Of a stretch of 12,774 nucleotides of DNA, positions 1 to 6,257 are shown piece by piece. A program made the translations under genes and the position numbers. Below the pieces are notes generated by a model. The model had not been told where the DNA came from. It did not search any database and was given only the letters and a program-made list of their open reading frames with translations. Position 1 is the first letter of the stretch; each line of letters starts with the position of its first letter. This stretch comes from Bacteroidales bacterium (GTDB lineage Bacteria; Bacteroidota; Bacteroidia; Bacteroidales; WCHB1-69), in contig JALNYF010000059.1 in NCBI GenBank assembly GCA_023229985.1, forward strand, positions 1 through 12,774, in the 5' to 3' direction.

Positions 1-336
1 TTGGCAACAGGTTCTCTCATCAATTATACTCAAAGTGATAAACGCCGCGTTGATATATCGGTGGGAATCGCGTATGGCGAATCCATTGAAAAGGCACGTG
101 ATATTATGTTGGAATTAGCCCATTCGCGTCCGGAGATTTTGCAGGGCGAAGATGCACCGGAAGTGGTGGTTACTAACTTAGGACCCAGTGCCATCAGTCT
201 GCAACTTCACGTTTGGGTAAAAACCGCCGATTATGGCGTAATTTTTACTGCCATGAATCAGGGTATTTATGAAAAATTGAGCGAAAACAATGTCGAAATA
301 CCATTCGATCAATTGCAAGTTCATATCAAACAATAA
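1..336 (+). CDS. MscS-family mechanosensitive ion channel, C-terminal part (5' end outside window)
   Basis: This is the last 111 codons of a small-conductance mechanosensitive channel of the MscS family, an inner-membrane homo-oligomer that opens under membrane tension to release solutes during hypo-osmotic shock. The visible part covers the end of the beta domain (ATGSLINYTQSDKRRVDI) and the cytoplasmic alpha/beta domain (VGIAYG, then EVVVTNLGPSAISLQLHVWVK and the terminal EIPFDQLQVH segment), all typical of the MscS cytoplasmic vestibule. The pore helices are not in the window. The TTG at position 1 lies inside the beta domain and is not a start codon; the reading frame is simply open from the left edge. 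The stop is 3 bases before the phosphofructokinase start, so the two are probably co-transcribed. Family assignment is firm; the exact subfamily cannot be judged without the membrane part. Confidence 0.88.
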   Translation: MATGSLINYTQSDKRRVDISVGIAYGESIEKARDIMLELAHSRPEILQGEDAPEVVVTNLGPSAISLQLHVWVKTADYGVIFTAMNQGIYEKLSENNVEIPFDQLQVHIKQ

Positions 337-339
337 TTT

Positions 340-1458
340 ATGACAAAAAAAATATTAGTTGCGACCGGAGGGGGCGACTGCCCGGGCTTAAATGCCGTCA
401 TTCGCGCTATTGTTAAAAGAGCCTCCCAGGAGCAAGATTGGGAAGTGTATGGCTGTAAAGAATCCTTTAACGGGATTCTAAAAGATGATGTGGATATTCG
501 CTTGCTGACCGATGAAAACGTTGCCGGAATCCACGTGAAAGGGGGTACCATCATCAAAACTACCAATCGTGGCGGTCCATTTCACTTTCCTGTTAAACAA
601 GATGACGGAAGCTGGAAGATAGAAGACCGTTCCGCTTTGATGAAAAAAAGATTGGAAAATATGGGCTTTCATTCCGTTATTAATATCGGAGGCGACGGTT
701 CACAGCGTATTTCATTGGAATTGACTAAGTTAGGAATTAATGTGGTGGGTGTTCCCAAAACAATTGATAACGATTTGTCCGCTACCGATTATACTTTCGG
801 ATTTCAAACGGCTGTAGAAATCGCTACTGAATGTTTGGATAAATTGGTTACAACCGCCTCCAGTCACAGCCGGATTTTTATTATGGAAGTAATGGGACGC
901 GATGCCGGTTGGATAGCCCTGAATACGGCCATTGCGGGTGGTGCGGAGGTCTGTATTATTCCTGAAATTCCTTATGATCCGCGCTTGATTGCTCAAAAAA
1001 TTGCTTCTCGTTATCAAAAAGAGTATGGTTTCTGTAATATTGTTATTGCCGAAGGTGCCAAGGCATTGGATGGAAAAGTAACCGGTACCGACCCAACTGC
1101 AATTGGTGACTGCCATATCAAATTGGGCGGGGTGGGCGATAAGTTGAAACTTGAGCTGCAAGCTCTTGGGATAGAGCATGATATACGCGTTACCGTGTTA
1201 GGACATCTGCAACGCGGCGGCACTCCCATCGCTTACGACCGCATCTTGGCTACCGAATTTGGTGTGAAAGCCTTTGAGTTGGTGAAAGAGGGGAAGTTTG
1301 GAAATATGGTGGTCTATAATCATCCCGATATTTCCTACGTCCCATTGGAAAAAGTATTGGAAGTCGCCAATCTCGTGAAACCGGCAACCAGCGATTTGGT
1401 GCGGACGGCACGTGGCGTGGGTATAGCTTTTGGGGATGAAGTATTATGTAATAAGTGA
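340..1458 (+). CDS. pfkA: 6-phosphofructokinase (ATP- or PPi-dependent PfkA family)
   Basis: Phosphorylates fructose 6-phosphate to fructose 1,6-bisphosphate in glycolysis, in the cytoplasm. The 372-residue protein has the expected landmarks: GGDCPGLN at 11-18 (phosphate-donor loop), GGDGS at 117-121, PKTIDND at 139-145 with catalytic Asp143, MGR at 185-187 and LGHLQRGG at 287-294 (sugar-phosphate binding). Glycine in GGDGS is the residue usually seen in ATP-dependent enzymes, while lysine in PKTIDND (rather than PGTIDND) is usual in PPi-dependent and mixed-group enzymes. This mixture is typical of the longer PFK clade, so the donor is likely ATP but is not settled by sequence. It follows the MscS gene by 3 bases. 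The start at 340 (MTKKILVATGGG) puts the first beta strand right at the N-terminus, as in the family. No clear terminator follows it. Confidence 0.93.
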   Translation: MTKKILVATGGGDCPGLNAVIRAIVKRASQEQDWEVYGCKESFNGILKDDVDIRLLTDENVAGIHVKGGTIIKTTNRGGPFHFPVKQDDGSWKIEDRSALMKKRLENMGFHSVINIGGDGSQRISLELTKLGINVVGVPKTIDNDLSATDYTFGFQTAVEIATECLDKLVTTASSHSRIFIMEVMGRDAGWIALNTAIAGGAEVCIIPEIPYDPRLIAQKIASRYQKEYGFCNIVIAEGAKALDGKVTGTDPTAIGDCHIKLGGVGDKLKLELQALGIEHDIRVTVLGHLQRGGTPIAYDRILATEFGVKAFELVKEGKFGNMVVYNHPDISYVPLEKVLEVANLVKPATSDLVRTARGVGIAFGDEVLCNK

Positions 1459-1479
1459 CGAAAACTGTTTTTTAATCTA

Positions 1480-1509
1480 TTGCTAATTCCAAAAAATCAT
1501 GTACATTTG
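1480..1509 (+). promoter_or_regulatory. Bacteroidota-type promoter for the dnaX cluster
   Basis: TTG at 1480-1482 is followed by exactly 19 bases and then TACATTTG at 1502-1509, an exact match to the Bacteroidota sigma-70 -7 element TAnnTTTG at the usual spacing from the -33 TTG. Transcription would start near 1514-1516, giving a leader of about 60 bases before the dnaX ATG at 1575. It lies in the 116-base gap after pfkA, so the dnaX cluster is probably a separate transcription unit. Prediction from sequence only. Confidence 0.72.
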
Positions 1510-1574
1510 TCGCAAATTTATTTCTAATATAAACTATTGTAAATCTATCGTTTAAAATCGAATATTATTTGTTT

Positions 1575-2717
1575 ATGGATAATTTTATCGTCTCAGCTCG
1601 TAAATATCGTCCCTCTACTTTTAATTCGGTGGTCGGGCAAGAACACATTACGGCTACTTTAAAAAATGCTATTAAAACACAACAAGTTGCGCAGGCATTT
1701 CTTTTTTGTGGTCCCCGTGGTGTGGGGAAAACCACGTGTGCCAGAATCTTTGCCAAGGCACTGAATTGCGAGCATCTGACGGAAAACTTTGAACCTTGCA
1801 ACGAATGCGAATCCTGCCGTGCTTTCAATGAATCCGCCTCCTTTAACGTCTATGAATTGGATGCTGCATCTAATAATTCGGTGGACGACATCCGTGCGTT
1901 GGTGGACCAAGTGCGTATTAGTCCCCTCGGCGCAAAATACAAAGTCTATATCATCGATGAGGTTCACATGCTCTCTACACAAGCCTTCAACGCTTTCTTG
2001 AAAACATTGGAAGAACCCCCCGCTTATGCTAAATTTATCTTAGCCACCACCGAAAAACATAAAATTATCCCTACCATCTTATCTCGATGTCAAGTATATG
2101 ATTTTAAGCGAATTAAAGACATTGACATCGTTAAACACCTGCAATATGTTGCTCAAAGCGAAAATATTTTGGCGGAAGAAGAAGCACTGCGAATCGTCGC
2201 TGCTAAAGCCGATGGTGCACTCCGCGATGCCCTCTCCATCTTTGACCAATTAGTCAGTTTTACAGGGAAAAATATTACTTACCAAGCTACTATCAGCAAC
2301 TTAAATGTCTTAGATGTCGATAATTATTTTAAAATGGTCGATTACCTGTTCGACGATGATAGTACCAAAGCACTTCTTCTGTTTGATGAGATTCTTGCGA
2401 AAGGCTTTGATGCTCAGAACTTTATAGCAGGATTAGCCGCCCATTTCCGCAATTTACTTTTAGCTCAATACCAAGATACCGTGGCACTGATGGAAGTCTC
2501 CGATTCTATTAAACAAAGATATAAAGAACAAGCCCTCAAAGGCGATAAAACACTGTTACTGCGTGCGTTAGAACTAACGAATACCTGCGATTTTAATTAC
2601 AAAGCCTCCAACAATAAACGCCTTTCTGTCGAAATTTGCTTGATGCAAATTAATGCCAATTACGTCTTTATTAAGAATCGAAATACAGCCCCCGTCAGGC
2701 AATCACGGGAGGGATAA
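1575..2717 (+). CDS. dnaX: DNA polymerase III subunit gamma/tau, N-terminal ATPase and collar domains (frame ends early)
   Basis: Clamp-loader ATPase that loads the beta sliding clamp and, in its long form, links the polymerases of the replisome. This 380-residue frame carries domains I-III: the start MDNFIVSARKYRPSTF, Walker A GPRGVGKT at 46-53, the zinc-binding cysteines C65, C75, C78 and C81, Walker B/DEVH with D128-E129, sensor-1 ATTE at 157-160 and the SRC arginine finger R171. The collar domain III ends near residue 365 (RLSVEICLMQ). The frame then stops at 2715-2717, while the rest of the protein continues in the +1 frame up to 3480. The shift must fall between 2644 (first base after the upstream +1-frame stop) and 2717. 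A C5 run at 2689-2693 is the obvious candidate site. The ATG at 1575 is preferred to the TTG at 1569 because family members begin MxNFxVSARKYRP. Either a gamma-like short product or a disrupted gene; see the findings. Confidence 0.9.
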   Translation: MDNFIVSARKYRPSTFNSVVGQEHITATLKNAIKTQQVAQAFLFCGPRGVGKTTCARIFAKALNCEHLTENFEPCNECESCRAFNESASFNVYELDAASNNSVDDIRALVDQVRISPLGAKYKVYIIDEVHMLSTQAFNAFLKTLEEPPAYAKFILATTEKHKIIPTILSRCQVYDFKRIKDIDIVKHLQYVAQSENILAEEEALRIVAAKADGALRDALSIFDQLVSFTGKNITYQATISNLNVLDVDNYFKMVDYLFDDDSTKALLLFDEILAKGFDAQNFIAGLAAHFRNLLLAQYQDTVALMEVSDSIKQRYKEQALKGDKTLLLRALELTNTCDFNYKASNNKRLSVEICLMQINANYVFIKNRNTAPVRQSREG

Positions 2718-3480
2718 CAATCAATCAGCAACTGCTTTACAACAGTTGGGTCTGCAAGCACCGGTTTCTTCAAAACAAGCGTTTGTGCCACCCGATTCCG
2801 TTGTTAAAAGTCCTTCTATCAAAGAGTTGGCAAAAGATCCGATGCCCGTTGCTGCCAAGGAAACAATTCCTCCAGCCGCTGCCTCAGAAACCATTCCAAC
2901 GATTATTCCAAATACTGAGCAGCAAGTTGATAATCAACCTGTTCAGCTCGATACTCCGCAGTCCGCTCAGTCCGAAAGTCCTGAAACGCATGCCTCGGAA
3001 TCAAATCCTATTTCCCCTGTTGCTTCTATCCCCGATTCTGTTGTTGAGAAAGAAGTACCGCAGCCAGCCACTCCGGTCGCTGTTCCCGACTCTGCCTCAA
3101 CAATTTCTGAAACAATGGAAGTCAGTCAGGAAATGCTCAACGAACATTGGATTCCGATGGTGGAAACTGTGTTCGTTCAAACTCCGACCTTGTACGCCTC
3201 CCTTTTGAACTATTCCCCGACAATTGATCATAATGTAATTCACATTACCCTTAAAAATGAGCGACAAGAAGACGATTTTAGAGGGAAAAAGCATCAAGTT
3301 TTGGAGTATTTGCGCGCCCATTGCAGTGATCAAATACAAGATGTTATTCTGACCATAGATACCAATATGGAAACGAAAAAATTTATCCTGGATGATAAAG
3401 ATAAATATGAAGAATTGAAGCATCAAAACCCTGACTTAATTGATTTTATGAAAATTTTAAACCTAAGAATGCTAAGCTAA
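2653..3480 (+). CDS. dnaX: DnaX tau-type linker and C-terminal domain, in +1 frame relative to the 5' part of dnaX
   Basis: This frame overlaps the end of the dnaX ATPase frame by 65 bases and continues it. Roughly residues 15-160 are a Pro/Ser/Glu-rich low-complexity linker; residues 160-275 are a folded-looking C-terminal domain (MLNEHWIPMVETVF, then VIHITLKNERQEDDF, KKHQVLEYLRAH, KDKYEELKHQNPDL and a terminal LNLRML) of the kind that ends Bacteroidota gamma/tau proteins. By analogy with tau it may contact the polymerase subunit, but that is inference. An independent start at 2653 (MPITSLL) would lie inside the dnaX coding region and has no recognisable ribosome site, so I read this as the 3' half of dnaX rather than a separate gene. 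Joined, the two parts give about 635 residues, the normal full length. The stop is 1 base before the next ATG. Confidence 0.75.
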   Translation: MPITSLLRIEIQPPSGNHGRDNNQSATALQQLGLQAPVSSKQAFVPPDSVVKSPSIKELAKDPMPVAAKETIPPAAASETIPTIIPNTEQQVDNQPVQLDTPQSAQSESPETHASESNPISPVASIPDSVVEKEVPQPATPVAVPDSASTISETMEVSQEMLNEHWIPMVETVFVQTPTLYASLLNYSPTIDHNVIHITLKNERQEDDFRGKKHQVLEYLRAHCSDQIQDVILTIDTNMETKKFILDDKDKYEELKHQNPDLIDFMKILNLRMLS

Positions 3481-3481
3481 C

Positions 3482-4285
3482 ATGTCGAATAGAATTTTTA
3501 TTGTTATTGCTCTTGTGCTCTGTTATATACCCACACTTTGGGGACAAAATGATCCTGAAAATAATGAATTTGCCGAAATTCTGATTGACGGGAAATACAC
3601 AAATGGGAACATTTATGTAAAGAATCCATCTCAAAATGGTATTTTTTGTGTAAAAAATGTAATGGTCAATGGGACAGATTATCCTTTCACGGCTCAATCT
3701 AATGCTTTTGAAATATCCTTGAGGGAGTTCCAACCTAATGACTTTGTTTTTATCCAAATTTATCATACAAAAGAATCTAAACCACTCATTATCAATTCCG
3801 AAATCCTTGTTAAAGAATCAGAATTTTCGTTTCCGTCTTTCATTTATTCTAAAAAAAAGAAATTGCTTGAGTGGAAAATTGATGAGTTGGAAAACACCTG
3901 CCATTACGACTTAGAACAACTGCTTTACGGTAAATGGATTGCTATTAAAGATTTAGGGAAACCGTCAGAGATGATTGCGAACACTTATTTGCCGACGTTG
4001 CTGTCAGGAATGAATTTCTTTAGAATCAAGCAAACTGATCTGGATAATAATGCGTTGACTTCACCGTTGGTTAAAGTGAAAAGCCCCAACTTGAAAGTGA
4101 TGTTGCTGAGTGATAAAGTGAAGGATTTTATTGAATTTACTGCCGTGACGCATTATGAATTATTCGATGAAAACGGCTTTTTTCTCAAACGCGGAACTGC
4201 CCAAAAAGTAAACGTATCCGACTTGAAAAAAGGAACTTATTGGATTAATTTTGACGGAAAGGAAACGATGGTCAATAAAAAATGA
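3482..4285 (+). CDS. Secreted protein of unknown function with type IX secretion-like C-terminus
   Basis: I do not recognise this 267-residue protein as a named family. Residues 1-21 form a Sec signal peptide (charged start, hydrophobic IFIVIALVLCYIPTLWG, then QN), so it is exported. The body is rich in beta-strand-like stretches and Lys/Asn, without cysteine pairs or known catalytic motifs. The last 75 residues resemble a type A C-terminal sorting domain of the type IX secretion system: YELFDENGFFLKRGTA, then VNVSDLKKGTYWINFDGK and a basic end VNKK, matching the usual pattern of a turn-rich strand, L-x-x-G-x-Y and a final K-containing strand. That would send it to the cell surface through the outer membrane. 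It starts 1 base after the dnaX stop and ends 4 bases before the MerR-like gene, so it is inside the dnaX cluster. The sorting-domain call is a pattern judgement. Confidence 0.7.
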   Translation: MSNRIFIVIALVLCYIPTLWGQNDPENNEFAEILIDGKYTNGNIYVKNPSQNGIFCVKNVMVNGTDYPFTAQSNAFEISLREFQPNDFVFIQIYHTKESKPLIINSEILVKESEFSFPSFIYSKKKKLLEWKIDELENTCHYDLEQLLYGKWIAIKDLGKPSEMIANTYLPTLLSGMNFFRIKQTDLDNNALTSPLVKVKSPNLKVMLLSDKVKDFIEFTAVTHYELFDENGFFLKRGTAQKVNVSDLKKGTYWINFDGKETMVNKK

Positions 4286-4289
4286 TAAA

Positions 4290-4613
4290 ATGGAATTAGA
4301 GAAAAAATATTACAGTATCAGCGAAACTGCCGAAATGTTTAAGGTAAACACTTCGCTACTGCGATATTGGGAAAAAGAATTTGATGTTCTAAAACCATAC
4401 AAAAATAAAAAAGGGGACCGTTATTTTACCCAAGACGATATTCGTAATTTGCAGATTATCTATAATTTAACTAAAATCAAAGGTTATACTTTGCAAGGTG
4501 CTAAAGATGCTCTAAAACAAGATTATCAGCGCCATTATTCGCAATCTCAAGCGGTGGCTTCTTTATTGCGGATCAAAGCCAAACTATTGGAAATAAAAGA
4601 AAACCTATCATAA
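4290..4613 (+). CDS. MerR-family (HTH) transcriptional regulator
   Basis: A 107-residue protein with a MerR-type winged helix-turn-helix at the N-terminus: YYSISETAEMFKVNTSLLRYWEKEFDVL gives the helix-turn-helix, NKKGDRYFTQDDI the wing, and IIYNLTKIKGYTLQGAKDAL the second helical pair typical of MerR/CueR folds. After that only a short helix (LLRIKAKLLEIKENL) remains, which could form the antiparallel dimerisation coiled coil; there is no metal- or drug-binding domain and no cysteine. It is therefore a minimal regulator, common in Bacteroidota, whose ligand and targets cannot be told from sequence. The start at 4290 (MELEKKYYSIS) places the HTH normally; an upstream in-frame ATG at 4251 lies inside the preceding gene. 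It sits 4 bases after the secreted-protein gene and 18 bases before the aminotransferase. Confidence 0.87.
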   Translation: MELEKKYYSISETAEMFKVNTSLLRYWEKEFDVLKPYKNKKGDRYFTQDDIRNLQIIYNLTKIKGYTLQGAKDALKQDYQRHYSQSQAVASLLRIKAKLLEIKENLS

Positions 4614-4631
4614 ATTTATAAAAAATAAACT

Positions 4632-5831
4632 ATGCCAACAATTTCAAAAAAAGGGCAAGCAATGCCTTCATCTCCAATTAGAAAATTAGTACCGTTTTCT
4701 GATGAAGCTAAAAAAAGAGGAGTACATGTTTATCACTTAAACATTGGACAGCCGGACATAGAAACTCCGGAATGTGCTCGTAATGCAGTTAAAAATAATG
4801 ATTTAAAGGTGATTGCCTATAGCCATTCCGCCGGAATCTTGAGCTGTCGCGAAAAATTGGTGCAATACTACAAAAGTGTCAATATTGACCTGACACCCGA
4901 AGAAATCATGATTACAACCGGTGGTTCGGAAGCCATCCTTTTTGCTTTTAACAGTTGCCTGGATGTTGATGATGAGGTAATTATCCCCGAACCTTTCTAT
5001 GCCAATTACAATGGTTTTTCCATGACTTGCGGCGTAAAAGTTAAACCCATCATCTCTACCATTGACAATGGTTTTGCACTTCCTTCCATTGAAGAGTTTG
5101 AAAAAATTATTACCCCCAGAACGAAAGCTATCATGATTTGTAACCCAAATAATCCAACCGGTTATTTGTATTCCAAAGAAGAATTGTTGCAGTTGGCAGA
5201 AATTGTAAAAAAACATGATTTGTTCCTATTCGTTGATGAGGTATATCGTGAATTTTGTTACGATGGTGTCAAACATTTTTCAGTAATGGAAATTCCCGAA
5301 ATAGCGCAAAATGTTGTTTTATTGGATTCTGTATCAAAACGTTACAGTGCTTGCGGCGTGCGTATAGGTGCGTTGATAACCCACAATAAAGAGGTATATG
5401 CAACGGCAATGAAATTTGCACAAGCCCGTTTGAGCCCTCCAACTTACGGACAAATTTTGACCGAGGCAGCCGTGGATACTCCGCAATCTTATTTCGATAA
5501 TGTGATTACCGATTATGTTGCACGCAGAAATACGGTCGTAGATGCCATCAACGCCATGCCGGGTTGTTTATGCCCGAAACCGAAAGGGGCTTTTTATGCC
5601 GTAGCTCGCTTACCTATTGACGATTCCGACAAATTCTGCCGCTGGTTGTTGGAGGATTTTAACCTGAATGGCGAAACTGTAATGTTGGCACCCGCAACCG
5701 GATTCTATTCCACCGCCGGCAAGGGAACCAATGAAGTCAGAATTAGCTATTGCTTAAAAGTTGATGACTTAAAAGCTGCCATGAAATGTTTGGAAGCTGC
5801 TTTGAAAGTATATCCCGGAAGAACGTGCTAA
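4632..5831 (+). CDS. Pyridoxal phosphate-dependent aminotransferase, class I/II (aspartate aminotransferase-like)
   Basis: Cytoplasmic fold-type I enzyme of 399 residues that transfers an amino group between an amino acid and a 2-oxo acid using PLP. Visible landmarks: substrate-side HLNIGQPDIETP (35-46), TTGGSEA (95-101) in the phosphate-binding region, NPNNPTG at 171-177, Asp202 in VDEVYREF (PLP pyridine nitrogen), the Schiff-base Lys236 in SVSKRYSACG, Arg244 in GVRIGAL, and the C-terminal carboxylate-binding arginine in NEVRISYC (about residue 370). The overall pattern is that of the aspartate/aromatic aminotransferase Ib/Igamma groups, but substrate choice (Asp, aromatic, Ala, or other) cannot be fixed. 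It follows the MerR-like gene by 18 bases and precedes yraN by 54 bases, apparently in the same unit. No truncation or missing catalytic residue is seen. Confidence 0.93.
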   Translation: MPTISKKGQAMPSSPIRKLVPFSDEAKKRGVHVYHLNIGQPDIETPECARNAVKNNDLKVIAYSHSAGILSCREKLVQYYKSVNIDLTPEEIMITTGGSEAILFAFNSCLDVDDEVIIPEPFYANYNGFSMTCGVKVKPIISTIDNGFALPSIEEFEKIITPRTKAIMICNPNNPTGYLYSKEELLQLAEIVKKHDLFLFVDEVYREFCYDGVKHFSVMEIPEIAQNVVLLDSVSKRYSACGVRIGALITHNKEVYATAMKFAQARLSPPTYGQILTEAAVDTPQSYFDNVITDYVARRNTVVDAINAMPGCLCPKPKGAFYAVARLPIDDSDKFCRWLLEDFNLNGETVMLAPATGFYSTAGKGTNEVRISYCLKVDDLKAAMKCLEAALKVYPGRTC

Positions 5832-5848
5832 TGTAGCAAATCATTTTT

Positions 5849-5887
5849 ACTCAATTACTATTTTTACTCATTAAACTCAATTACTAT
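5849..5887 (+). repeat. Pair of 13-bp direct repeats overlapping the yraN start
   Basis: ACTCAATTACTAT occurs at 5849-5861 and again at 5875-5887, with a partial third unit (TTTTTACTCATT at 5861-5872) between them. The second copy overlaps the ATG at 5886. The copies are exact. Probably a small local duplication in the 54-base gap between the aminotransferase and yraN; no function is evident. Confidence 0.6.
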
Positions 5888-6251
5888 GATGACAGAAAAT
5901 CAAGAATTAGGAGTTACGGGCGAAGATATCGCCCGTAACTATCTTTTAACCAACAATTATCAAATTTTAGAAACCAATTGGCGATATGGTCACTTGGAAG
6001 TGGATATTATTGCCCGCGAAGGCGATGTAATTGTTTTTTGCGAAGTTAAAACAAGAAAATCCAATACTTTTGGCAAACCTGAAGAGGCGGTTACCTTCAT
6101 GAAACAACGAAACATTATCCGCGCTGCCGATAGTTATGTTTCCAGAAAAGGGATGACAAATGAGGTACGCTTCGACATTATTTCGATTTTGCAAACTTCA
6201 CAAAATACTGAATTAGAACATTTTAAAGATGCTTTTTCCCCTCGTTGGTGA
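5886..6251 (+). CDS. YraN/UPF0102-family nuclease-like protein
   Basis: A 121-residue protein of the UPF0102 (YraN) family, small restriction-endonuclease-like folds of unsettled function. Diagnostic features are the N-terminal GVTGEDIARNYLLTNNYQILETNWR segment and the nuclease-like core GHLEVDIIAREGDVIVFCEVKTRKS, with E38, D40, E53 and K55 forming the E-D...ExK metal-binding pattern. A later FDIISI strand also fits. Length matches the usual 115-130 residues. Two in-frame ATGs (5886 and 5889) are possible; both sit on the copy of a 13-bp direct repeat. It is the last forward gene of the cluster and its stop is only 6 bases from the stop of the convergent LtaS-like gene, with no hairpin terminator visible between them. 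Confidence 0.9.
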   Translation: MMTENQELGVTGEDIARNYLLTNNYQILETNWRYGHLEVDIIAREGDVIVFCEVKTRKSNTFGKPEEAVTFMKQRNIIRAADSYVSRKGMTNEVRFDIISILQTSQNTELEHFKDAFSPRW

Positions 6252-6257
6252 AATTAG

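Noticed and set aside
730..1179. 149-codon open frame on the reverse strand inside pfkA
   Set aside because: It is antisense to a well-conserved phosphofructokinase, shows no family motifs and has no promoter or ribosome site.
1569..1574. TTG start two codons upstream of dnaX
   Set aside because: The ATG at 1575 gives the family-typical MDNFIVSARKYRP start.
4251..4289. Upstream ATG extending the MerR-like protein by 13 residues
   Set aside because: It lies inside the preceding gene and adds residues not found in the family.
6252..6257. Bidirectional terminator between yraN and the LtaS-like gene
   Set aside because: The gap is only 6 bases and I see no hairpin spanning the two stops.
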